A DNA stretch of 31,558 bases, from the NCBI GenBank assembly GCA_002350105.1, contig DEDT01000003.1:1-31558 (forward strand). Reading direction: 5' to 3'. The position numbers and the translations under genes were made by a program. Under the pieces are notes generated by a model. That model was not told the origin of the DNA. It worked only from the letters and a program-made list of their open reading frames with translations, and made no database searches. This document shows, one piece after another, positions 22,165-29,450 of this stretch; within the stretch, counting starts at the first letter, position 1, and every line of letters begins with the position of its first letter. Source of the DNA: Selenomonadaceae bacterium UBA2897. Lineage in GTDB: Bacteria > Bacillota > Negativicutes > Selenomonadales > Selenomonadaceae.

Positions 22165-25100
22165 TCAAGCTTCATTGCTCGTCAAATAGTCGTAGATATC
22201 CTCGCGCACCGGCACGTCGAGGTTCCAGGTCAATTCCACCACATCGTCCCCTGTACCGGCCATTTTCTCCTGCTTCGCTCCATCATTGGTCATGCGGCCA
22301 AGATAATAAAAACTCTTTGCACCATCTTTATCGTCCTTATTCTTACGCATGAAAAGATCAATGGGCATGTGATTTTCCTTGGCGTTTACAAAGCGTTGCA
22401 CCTCCTTGGAATGCAGCGTACGTTTGACCTTGGACATGGAAATCAAGCGCTGACGGTCGAGGAAATGATCCTGATAGTTGATCGATTCCTGAATATCCTT
22501 CGCTTTAACGTAATTGATAAAAACAGGATTTGTGTTTGTTGTTGCGTCGTACTTGTAGCCGCCCATGTTTTGAGCCACGATATTCTGTTGCCAGTTCAGA
22601 ATGCGACAGACATCCTCGTATTCATATTTCTGATACAAACTAAAGCCGCTATCTTCATAGGGATTGCTGTAAAAATGTTGATATCGCTGCAACCCAAATT
22701 TAATAAGCTCCTCTATGCACCGACGAAACTCCTCATCCTGCAACATGACCTGATATTCCTGTGCAATCTCATAGTCTCCCTGACTATCCGCGTGCAGGAA
22801 AACAGCATGTTTAAAACTGTCCTTACTGGTACCTGTCAAGAAATTTCCCGTCATGATGTTAATGACATTCTGCCTTGCCAGCGCCCCTAGAGAGATTTTG
22901 TACTTCTCCTGCATCCGCTTCGTCAGCTGTTTCATTACTTGCTTAGGATTATGTAATAAGATATCCAGCAGCTCCAGTTCCTGCGGTCGCTTGCCTTCGC
23001 CCAATTTCAGTGATACAAACTTCAGCACCTCAGCTTGTTCTTTGCTCAGCTTGGTCGTATACGCCTTTTCGTATTTATGCAACAGCATATAGTACGACCC
23101 CAGGCTCTTGCTGCGGAAAATGCAGACGGGATCCATCTCGCCCAAGCGGTCGAAATCCAGCAGGCTGGGAATCCGCCCCAGCTTCTGCCGCAGTTGCTGG
23201 TAGCTCTCCTTGATGCGTCTCACATCGCCTAACCGTGCATGGTCAATGGAGGCAAAAATCCGCTGCTTGGCAATCGCATCGAAATGAATCGTCGAAGCGC
23301 CCGGAATAATGCGCGAACCCTCCATGAGGCAGCGGCGGATATTGTCCTTGTTGTAGCTCCTGTCGCCTGACAAGGCGATGGGAATCATGAAGTTATTGTC
23401 GAGATAATTGCCGATGAAGTCGAGGATTACGACGTATTCCTTGCCCGCCGCTTTGCGCAGGCCACGTCCCAGCTGCTGCACGAAAACAATGGGGCTCTGC
23501 GTAGGACGCAGCATGATGACCTGATTGATTTCCGGCACATCCACGCCCTCATTGAAGATATCCACGGAGAAAATATAATCGAGCTTATCCTCGCGCGTAT
23601 CACTGACCAGACGCTCAATGTAATCCTCGCGCTGTGCCTGAGATGTCTCACCGCCAATGCTGACCGTATGCAAGCCGTGCCTATTGAATTTACGCGACAG
23701 CTCCGCCGCCTCTGTGCGCCGGCTGCAGAAGATTAGGCCCTTGACCCGTTCCCCACTATAACCGTAGAATTTTGCTTTTTGCAGGATAGCATCCACGCGG
23801 GCGTCGCTGGTCAAGCGGGAAAAGATTTCGCCTGCTGTATCTTCCTCTGCATCATCTGCCACCCCTGCCGCTGCTACCGTCTCGTTTGCTTCCTGCACGG
23901 CAATATCCGTAATGCCGAAATAATGGAAAGGACAGAGCAAATCCTCCTCCAGTGCTTGTTGCAGACGAATTTCGTAGGCGATATTGTGGTCGAATAATTT
24001 ATAGATGTCGAAAGCGTCACTGCGTTCCGGACTGGCGGACATGCCCAGGTAAAACTCCGGCTGAAAATAGGCCATGATTTTTTGATAACTGTGCGCACCG
24101 GCGCGATGGGCCTCATCGATAACGATAAAATCAAAGTCATCTGGCGCAAACGACTGCAGCATGGTGTCCTGTGCCATCGTCTGCATGGTCGAGAAAACAT
24201 ACGTTGAGCCGCCCTGCTTGGCATTACCGGAAAGCAATCCCATAGAAATGCCTGTACCGCAAACTCGCCGAAAGCTCCGCAAGGCCTGTTTGGCAATCTG
24301 CTCCCGATGTACGAGGAACAGCATGCGCCGAGGCTGGTAATCCCTGACGGCGAAAGCTGCCGCATACGTCTTGCCCGTACCGGTCGCAGAAATCAGCAAG
24401 GCCCGTTTGGCATGCTTCGCCCGCAAATCGCGCATGCTGTCGATGAATTCCTGCTGCATGAGATTTGGCCGCAGGACCACCACATTACCTTTGGCACCAG
24501 CGGCGTAGAAACTGTCGCCAGCCTCTGCCACCAGTTCACCTTCTGTTGCCTCTGGTGTCAGAACTTCTGAGTGCAAGGGCTGATAATGCTGGCTATAACT
24601 GCGCTTGGCTTTTTCCTGCTGATAGACTTCACGATACGCTTCGATGAAATCATCATAACTGCGCGTCCGTTCGTCATTCCATATCTGCTGAAAGCGTGTC
24701 AGAAGATTATAGGTATACTCTCCCTGTACCAGCGAGACGACCTTCGTATTCCATTCCTCGTTCTTCGTCAAGGCATTGGCCGTCAGATTTGAACTGCCCA
24801 CGATAATGCGGTAGACATCACCGCGCCGGAACATGTAGCCCTTCGTATGGAAACCGATACTGCTGTCTGCCCAATACATCTTGAGCTCGATATTTTGGAA
24901 ACTGTGCAGCTTGTCCAGTGCCCGCGGGTCACTGAAATTCAGATAATTCGTCGTAAGGATTTTGCCCTTGACGCCTTTTTCCTCTAATTCTTCCAGCATT
25001 GGCAAGAGCGTAATCAGACCGCTCATCGTCACAAAAGCCACACTGAAAGCGAATTCTTCACAATGTGATAATTCTCTTTCCAACGCATCCAGCACCTTCA

Positions 25101-25221
25101 TGCCCTTGTGGTAATCATTATAGATAAACTGCTGGCGGTAATCCTCATCTGAGCGATGTGTCCCATCAAACAGCGCCGTTTCTACACCACTGCGCAGCTT
25201 TTCTTTCTGCTTTTCCTGCAT
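22165..25221 (-). CDS. PLD-like nuclease / DEAH helicase fusion, DUF3427 type
   Basis: A 1018-residue multidomain protein. Residues ~35-200 form a phospholipase-D-like nuclease with one HKD-type motif (FHTKGYMF, His125 and Lys127, then GSSNLTANAL). A superfamily 2 helicase follows: Walker A ATGTGKT (279-285), VIDEAHRAG (368-376), the second RecA domain with KGLIFCSRRTEA, EGVDVPEINQVIMLRPTQSP and the arginine-finger motif QQLGRGLRK. The C-terminal third fits the DUF3427-type region that accompanies such helicases. GAGGTGAGG precedes ATG 25221. These proteins turn up in phage-defence islands, but the role here is inferred from architecture and the HNH and Nudix neighbours. Confidence 0.9.
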   Translation of the reverse strand: MQEKQKEKLRSGVETALFDGTHRSDEDYRQQFIYNDYHKGMKVLDALERELSHCEEFAFSVAFVTMSGLITLLPMLEELEEKGVKGKILTTNYLNFSDPRALDKLHSFQNIELKMYWADSSIGFHTKGYMFRRGDVYRIIVGSSNLTANALTKNEEWNTKVVSLVQGEYTYNLLTRFQQIWNDERTRSYDDFIEAYREVYQQEKAKRSYSQHYQPLHSEVLTPEATEGELVAEAGDSFYAAGAKGNVVVLRPNLMQQEFIDSMRDLRAKHAKRALLISATGTGKTYAAAFAVRDYQPRRMLFLVHREQIAKQALRSFRRVCGTGISMGLLSGNAKQGGSTYVFSTMQTMAQDTMLQSFAPDDFDFIVIDEAHRAGAHSYQKIMAYFQPEFYLGMSASPERSDAFDIYKLFDHNIAYEIRLQQALEEDLLCPFHYFGITDIAVQEANETVAAAGVADDAEEDTAGEIFSRLTSDARVDAILQKAKFYGYSGERVKGLIFCSRRTEAAELSRKFNRHGLHTVSIGGETSQAQREDYIERLVSDTREDKLDYIFSVDIFNEGVDVPEINQVIMLRPTQSPIVFVQQLGRGLRKAAGKEYVVILDFIGNYLDNNFMIPIALSGDRSYNKDNIRRCLMEGSRIIPGASTIHFDAIAKQRIFASIDHARLGDVRRIKESYQQLRQKLGRIPSLLDFDRLGEMDPVCIFRSKSLGSYYMLLHKYEKAYTTKLSKEQAEVLKFVSLKLGEGKRPQELELLDILLHNPKQVMKQLTKRMQEKYKISLGALARQNVINIMTGNFLTGTSKDSFKHAVFLHADSQGDYEIAQEYQVMLQDEEFRRCIEELIKFGLQRYQHFYSNPYEDSGFSLYQKYEYEDVCRILNWQQNIVAQNMGGYKYDATTNTNPVFINYVKAKDIQESINYQDHFLDRQRLISMSKVKRTLHSKEVQRFVNAKENHMPIDLFMRKNKDDKDGAKSFYYLGRMTNDGAKQEKMAGTGDDVVELTWNLDVPVREDIYDYLTSNEA

Positions 25222-25258
25222 ACTGGCCTCACCTCAATATCGTAAAAATTTATCTTAT

Positions 25259-25276
25259 CCCAGGACTATTCCAGGG
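25259..25276. repeat. Imperfect inverted repeat in the helicase upstream region
   Basis: CCCAGGA and TCCAGGG flank a four-base centre (six of seven pairs). It lies between a possible minus-strand -35 TTTACC and -10 TAAGAT for the helicase gene, so it could be an operator for a regulated cassette. Only one copy was seen. Confidence 0.35.
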
Positions 25277-25333
25277 TAAAAATCAAATTCATGCATAAAA
25301 TAAAGGATATCCATCATATAGGGGGAATACACT

Positions 25334-25807
25334 ATGATATTTGATAACGATTCCATCAGCCAGGCTGCCTTTTTCTCTGTGATTCGCGGCAAAATGGCTT
25401 TTTGCCAGTATATTACCTGGCCCGATCTTTTTTCTCTGCCAAAGTATCCAGATGAATTGATTATCTCTGATGTCGCTTGGCCGCTCATTTTTGCCGAACG
25501 AGCAGCCTTGCATAAGCATTTGGAACATGACGTTCACATCCTTTGGCAAGGGAAAACGGTAAGAGAACATAAATTCGTATGGCGTGGGGGCAAGGTTCAT
25601 CATTGCTTTCTCACAAAATTTTCTGGTATCACCGCTATGTGCAATGATGATTTAATCGGTTCTCTTTTTGTACTTGTCAAAACAGATAATCACGCCTACC
25701 AAGGCTGGATACTAACAACAGATGATGAAATTGATGACTTTTTATTGATGTTTAATATGTCACCAGCAGATACGAACTGTTTACTACGGACAGTTTTTCA
25801 TCTATAA
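25334..25807 (+). CDS. Orphan protein of unknown function, AT-rich
   Basis: A 157-residue soluble protein on the strand opposite to its neighbours. AGGGGGAA lies six bases before the ATG, and the coding frame is clean to a TAA. I cannot assign a family with confidence. The C-terminal stretch (FVLVKTDNHAYQGWILTTDD then EIDDFLLMFNMSPADTNCLL) has the look of N-terminal recognition domains of some type II restriction enzymes, but this is a weak impression. Its base composition is visibly more AT-rich than the GC-rich core genes, suggesting recent acquisition. It lies between the helicase and HNH genes, 26 bases from the HNH stop, so a role in the same cluster is possible. Confidence 0.6.
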   Translation: MIFDNDSISQAAFFSVIRGKMAFCQYITWPDLFSLPKYPDELIISDVAWPLIFAERAALHKHLEHDVHILWQGKTVREHKFVWRGGKVHHCFLTKFSGITAMCNDDLIGSLFVLVKTDNHAYQGWILTTDDEIDDFLLMFNMSPADTNCLLRTVFHL

Positions 25808-25839
25808 CCAAAAGAGAAATATGCTTTTTCCAGCGAAAT

Positions 25840-26598
25840 CTATTTTCCTACTACGTGTAAAGGCAATATCATCCGTTCAAATTCTTCCTTGCCTAATTCA
25901 ATGCCGCTTTTTACCAACCGATCTCGGCGTTCCTCATACAGATGGTCGATGATATCGCGCCGCTCTGCTATCAAGCCTGCATGCAGCTGACGGTGGCAGA
26001 TGGGGCATAAGCAGATGATATTCGCATAGATGTCCAGGCTATGCTCAAACTGCCCCTGCAAGCTCATGGGCAGGATATGATGCACCTCCATGTACGGACG
26101 GTGATTGCTCTCTGCCAAGAAGGTTTGATGCTCTGGATGCAGCTCGCATTGATAATGGGCATACTCCAGGCATTGACCGCGCAAGATGCCTGATCTATGC
26201 CATACCTCGTAGCTCATATAGGACGGTTCATGCACGGCCTGCGGCACATCCAGCTGATGTACGCTGTCCGCCAGTTTGCCAAAGGAATGCCCCGCTGCAA
26301 ATTCCAAATAGCGCTGAAAGCCAGCACTATACATATTGTGCCCCTTCTGGTTCAGGTGACTGAATACAGAATCCTGTTCCAGCTTATCCCACGCCCGATG
26401 CAACTCCTCCAAACTGCCCAACTCGAATACATCCTTGTTCACCAAATTGAGTTGCCGCATGTATTTCGAGATGGTATTCAAGGCTTGCAGATAATGATTC
26501 GCCGTGGAATCTTTCCGCCCCAGCACCTGCGTCATGTAAAGCTGAAAATACTTTTTCAGTTCTCCGCCGTAAACAAAGGGTACTTGCCGTTCCTCCAT
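25840..26598 (-). CDS. HNH endonuclease with N-terminal helical domain
   Basis: A 252-residue predicted nuclease. The HNH core is EVHHILPM (His173, His174) followed by NIICLCPICHRQLH, with Cys151, Cys198 and Cys201 probably binding zinc. The first ~105 residues are helical and resemble the SAM-like core-binding fold of integrases (YFQLYMTQVLGRKDSTANHY, LQALNTISKYMRQL), which often heads restriction-type HNH proteins. GGGAGGTGG precedes the ATG at 26598. It points the same way as the helicase and Nudix genes but is separated from them by the orphan gene. DNA cleavage of foreign DNA is an inference from the neighbourhood. Confidence 0.85.
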   Translation of the reverse strand: MEERQVPFVYGGELKKYFQLYMTQVLGRKDSTANHYLQALNTISKYMRQLNLVNKDVFELGSLEELHRAWDKLEQDSVFSHLNQKGHNMYSAGFQRYLEFAAGHSFGKLADSVHQLDVPQAVHEPSYMSYEVWHRSGILRGQCLEYAHYQCELHPEHQTFLAESNHRPYMEVHHILPMSLQGQFEHSLDIYANIICLCPICHRQLHAGLIAERRDIIDHLYEERRDRLVKSGIELGKEEFERMILPLHVVGK

Positions 26599-26638
26599 AC
26601 AACCACCTCCCTATATTTAATTTTAGCAGCCATTCCCG

Positions 26639-26750
26639 TTACAAACAATAGGCAGCGTAAAGGGGCACGGTTTTCAGGGTGTCTTCGCAGCCGAAGTTTT
26701 TGGTGGACAGGCGCACGGCGGAGGCGGGGTGGCAGCGCTGGCGACAGATG
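26639..26750 (-). pseudogene. 3' remnant of a DUF4143 ATPase gene
   Basis: These 112 bases align without gaps to the last 112 bases of the intact ATPase gene at 28004-28115, with 19 mismatches by hand count, and keep the same stop codon. The remnant encodes ASAVRLSTKNFGCEDTLKTV-type sequence, matching the intact C-terminus. Nothing recognisable of the gene remains upstream, so this is a truncated paralogue, probably cut off when the region was rearranged. Confidence 0.8.
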
Positions 26751-26803
26751 TCCCCGCAGGATCCGACTGCCGTAAAATTGACGTCACATATTTTTGTCCT
26801 ATT

Positions 26804-26880
26804 GCACTGCACACTCAGCAGTGCTATGATTATGATATAGAAGAAACACAAATGTACTTTTCTCGATTTCGTGTTATAAT
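26804..26880 (+). promoter_or_regulatory. Upstream region of the Rpn-like gene: inverted repeat and -10 box
   Basis: A perfect seven-pair inverted repeat, GCACTGC/GCAGTGC with a seven-base centre (26804-26824), is followed 50 bases later by TATAAT (26875-26880), and GGGAGG precedes the ATG. No convincing -35 is present at 17 bases. Confidence 0.45.
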
Positions 26881-26894
26881 ACAAGGGAGGAAAT

Positions 26895-27737
26895 ATGTTA
26901 AAGAAATTCAAGCCCTGGGAGGATTTGACCTTCACGGACGACTACATGTTTAAGCTCCTCATCGAACGGAAGCGGATCTGCAAGGGGACGCTGAACGCTT
27001 TTCTCGACTGGAACATCCGGAGCATCACGTATTTCGCCACAGAAAAGCCGTTGCAGGCGGGCTACGCAACCAAGGGCGTGCGGCTCGATGTGTACCTGCA
27101 CGATGAGACCAGCCGCATCTACGACGTGGAAATGCAGGTGCTGAAAAAGAAAGAGAAAAACGACGTTGACGCCATGATGACGCTGGCCAAGCGCAGCCGC
27201 TTCTACCTGGGCGAGCTCGATACGCGGGCCCTGGAGCGCAGCGGCCTCTACGCCGACCTCCGCCCGACCATCGTGATTTTCTTCTGCCCGTTCCGGCTTT
27301 TCGACGGCAGGCGCGCCGTCTACACGTTCCCCCGCATCTGCCGGGAGGATCCGGGGCTCACGCTCCCCGACGAGACCGAGCTCATCTTCATCAGCAGCAA
27401 GAATCCCCGCAGTGGCCTCTCCGCCCGTGCCTGTGCCCTGCTGGACTACATGAACGGGAAAATCACCAAGGAACCGCTGATCGCACAAATTGAAACCAGC
27501 ATGCGCACCATCAAGCGGCGCGAGACAGAAAGGAAGAGCTATATGACCTACATCATGAAAATGCGCGAAGAACGCCAAGATGCATTTGACGAAGGCAAAG
27601 CTAAAGAACGCGACCTGATGTTCCGCATCTACGACATGCTGAGCAAGCACCTCCCCTATCAGGACATTGCCCGCGCGACACAGACCTCCGTGGAGGATGT
27701 GCGTCAAATTGCTGAACGTTTCGGTATCGCCTATTGA
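26895..27737 (+). CDS. Rpn family recombination-promoting nuclease / PD-(D/E)XK 'transposase'
   Basis: A 280-residue protein of the PD-(D/E)XK nuclease family often annotated as a putative transposase (Rpn/RpnA-like). It starts with the typical WEDLTFTDDYMFKLLIERK. The nuclease core is GVRLDVYLHDETSRIYDVEMQV, giving the D and the E-x-Q variant of the catalytic motif. RSRFYLGELDTRAL and the VIFFCPFRLFDG segment are also family features. The C-terminal ~70 residues are charged and end in a helix-turn-helix-like stretch (YQDIARATQTSVEDVRQIAE). ATG 26895 has GGGAGG upstream. It is flanked by related DUF4143 3' ends and by its own terminator, consistent with a multi-copy accessory gene. Genuine transposition is not shown. 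Confidence 0.88.
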   Translation: MLKKFKPWEDLTFTDDYMFKLLIERKRICKGTLNAFLDWNIRSITYFATEKPLQAGYATKGVRLDVYLHDETSRIYDVEMQVLKKKEKNDVDAMMTLAKRSRFYLGELDTRALERSGLYADLRPTIVIFFCPFRLFDGRRAVYTFPRICREDPGLTLPDETELIFISSKNPRSGLSARACALLDYMNGKITKEPLIAQIETSMRTIKRRETERKSYMTYIMKMREERQDAFDEGKAKERDLMFRIYDMLSKHLPYQDIARATQTSVEDVRQIAERFGIAY

Positions 27738-27758
27738 TTTCCTCGCCTGCTAACATAG

Positions 27759-27812
27759 AAGACCGGCACATACCCCCTGCAGCAGACAGCAGTGGTCATG
27801 TGCCGGTCTTTT
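27759..27812 (+). terminator. Terminator after the Rpn-like gene
   Basis: A perfect 13-base-pair stem, AAGACCGGCACAT (27759-27771) with ATGTGCCGGTCTT (27798-27810), has a 26-base loop that contains a smaller CTGC/GCAG pair. TTTT follows. Confidence 0.85.
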
Positions 27813-27867
27813 GGTGTCGGTAAAAATGGCCAGGGGAATCGTAGATAAATCATCGTTGCCTCATCGT

Positions 27868-27914
27868 GACCCTCTCCGTCACGCTTCGCGTGCCACCTCT
27901 CCCAAAGTGAGAGG
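27868..27914. repeat. REP-like palindromic element
   Basis: Two small hairpins stand side by side, CACGC-TTC-GCGTG (27880-27892) and CCTCTC/GAGAGG (27896-27914). I recall similar CCCTCTCCGTCACG...GTGCCACCTCTCCC elements as common intergenic repeats in gut Firmicutes. Only one copy lies in this window. Confidence 0.55.
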
Positions 27915-28003
27915 CAGCCTCCCTCGCCACGTTCAGCACGGCAGGCATGCTGTTTTTGAAATTCAGTATCGAGCTCAACGATGACACGAAAAGGCTATTG
28001 CTA

Positions 28004-28115
28004 TTACAAGCAAAAGGTGGCGTAAAGGGGCACGGTTTTCAGGGTGGCTTCGCAACCAAAGTTTTTGGTGGACAGGCGCACAGCATATTTCGGCTGGTAG
28101 CGCTGGCGGTAGACG
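28004..28115. repeat. Direct repeat, second copy (intact gene end)
   Basis: The 112 bases matching 26639-26750 in the same orientation, without gaps and with 19 mismatches, 1365 bases apart. The pair flanks the Rpn-like gene. Confidence 0.85.
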
Positions 28116-29305
28116 GCCAGGCTTTTCGCGCGGGTGTGGTCGGCCGCTTTGACCTCGATGGGGATGATCGCGCCCTCGCTCTGGATGATGAAGTCGATCT
28201 CGGCCTGATCGCCTGACTCCCAGTAATAGGTGCGGTAGCCGTTGGTAATCAGCTGGGTATTCACGTAGTTCTCCACCATGCCACCCTTGAAATCATCGAG
28301 TTCCCCCAGGTCCATGCCGTAGAGGATGTCGTCGGCGCGCAGGTCTTTTTTGGCGGTCAGCAGGCCGGGGTCGGAGACGTATATCTTGAACGCGTCGATG
28401 TCGCGATAGTTGTCCAGCGGCTTTTTGATCTGCTCCGCCCGATACACCCGCGCCACGATGCCCGACAACACCAGCCACTCGATCGCGTTCTCGAATTCCG
28501 CCGCCCGCGCGCCTTTCTTGAGCAATTTGTACTGAAAGCGCGTATGGGTGCGCGAGAGCTGCACGGTGATGTTGTCGTAGACCAGATGCGTCTTGCGTAT
28601 CTCGTTTTTCCCGTTGTACTTGCTCATATCATCCAGATACCCGGCGAGAATCGCGTCCTGAGTATTGCGTATCAGCAGGTAGTCGCCCGTAGCCGCAAAT
28701 TGCGCCACGCACTCCGGCAGGCCGCCCACGACCAGGTACTGCCGGTAGCGTGCCAGCGCCGCCTGATGCAGGGCAGCCGGTAGCGGCGTGTCCGTCTGGA
28801 AAGCCGTGCGGATCTGCTCAGCCAGCGCTTTTTCGCCCAGGGCCCAGAGGAACTCCTCCATATCCATGGGGTGCATGGTCAGCATATCCACCTTGCCCAC
28901 GGGGAAGGCATACTGCTGCCGGTTGACCGCTACGCCCAGCAGGCTGCCCATAGCGATGATGTGCTGCTCCGGCGCTTCCTCGCAGAAATATTTCAGCGCA
29001 GTCAGGGCGCGCTCGGACAGCTGAATCTCATCGAAAACAATCAGGGTCTTGCCCGGGATAATGGTCTGGCCGGCGATGTGCGCCAGCACGGGCAACAGAT
29101 AGGCTGGCGAGAGGTTTTCCTCAAAGGTCTGGCTCAGCACCGGCCGCGTTTCAAAGTTGAAATAGGCCACGTTCTCATAGCAGGTACGGCCAAAGGCCAG
29201 CACCGCATACGTCTTGCCCACCTGGCGGGCCCCCTGTATCAGCAGTGGCTTGCGATAGGGGCTGTCCTTCCACGCCTGCAGCTGCTGCATGGCCTTGCGC
29301 TCCAT
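28004..29305 (-). CDS. AAA ATPase with DUF4143 nuclease-like domain
   Basis: A 433-residue member of the AAA_14/DUF4143 family, widespread accessory ATPases of unknown role. Walker A is GARQVGKT (25-32), Walker B LIVFDEIQ (about 88-95) and a sensor-like IIAMGSLLGVA follows. The C-terminal DUF4143 region contains a PD-(D/E)XK-like core: WESGDQAEIDFIIQSEG then IIPIEVKA. The protein ends in AVRLSTKNFGCEATLKTVPL, the stretch duplicated in the remnant at 26639-26750. ATG 29305 follows GGAGGAGGGTGA. It is separated from dacF by a strong terminator and is probably a lone transcription unit. Confidence 0.9.
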   Translation of the reverse strand: MERKAMQQLQAWKDSPYRKPLLIQGARQVGKTYAVLAFGRTCYENVAYFNFETRPVLSQTFEENLSPAYLLPVLAHIAGQTIIPGKTLIVFDEIQLSERALTALKYFCEEAPEQHIIAMGSLLGVAVNRQQYAFPVGKVDMLTMHPMDMEEFLWALGEKALAEQIRTAFQTDTPLPAALHQAALARYRQYLVVGGLPECVAQFAATGDYLLIRNTQDAILAGYLDDMSKYNGKNEIRKTHLVYDNITVQLSRTHTRFQYKLLKKGARAAEFENAIEWLVLSGIVARVYRAEQIKKPLDNYRDIDAFKIYVSDPGLLTAKKDLRADDILYGMDLGELDDFKGGMVENYVNTQLITNGYRTYYWESGDQAEIDFIIQSEGAIIPIEVKAADHTRAKSLAVYRQRYQPKYAVRLSTKNFGCEATLKTVPLYATFCL

Positions 29306-29390
29306 AGGCGAATCACCCTCCTCCGAAAAATGGTCTGTCTGTCTTTAGCATAGCATGGCGGCGGCATGGATGCAAGGCAGGTAAAATAAA

Positions 29391-29447
29391 AATACGTCCG
29401 TTTTAGTGTGAAAAATCATCATTTTTCTACACTAAAACGGACGTATT
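29391..29447. terminator. Long perfect palindrome, terminator after dacF
   Basis: A 19-base-pair perfect stem (29391-29409 with 29429-29447) has an inner AAAAAT/ATTTTT extension and a four-base loop. A T-rich tail, TATTTTTATTTTA, follows on the minus strand. The stem begins four bases after the dacF stop codon. A/T-rich flanks on both sides suggest it works in both directions. Confidence 0.85.
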
Positions 29448-29450
29448 ATT

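Noticed and set aside
21562..26598. The nuclease cluster as an island integrated at tRNA-Leu
   Set aside because: The cluster lies on the 5' side of the tRNA, no integrase gene is seen, and no repeat of the tRNA 3' end was found in the window.
27820..27960. CRISPR array around the small repeats
   Set aside because: Only a single pair of unequal hairpins is present; no regularly spaced repeats.
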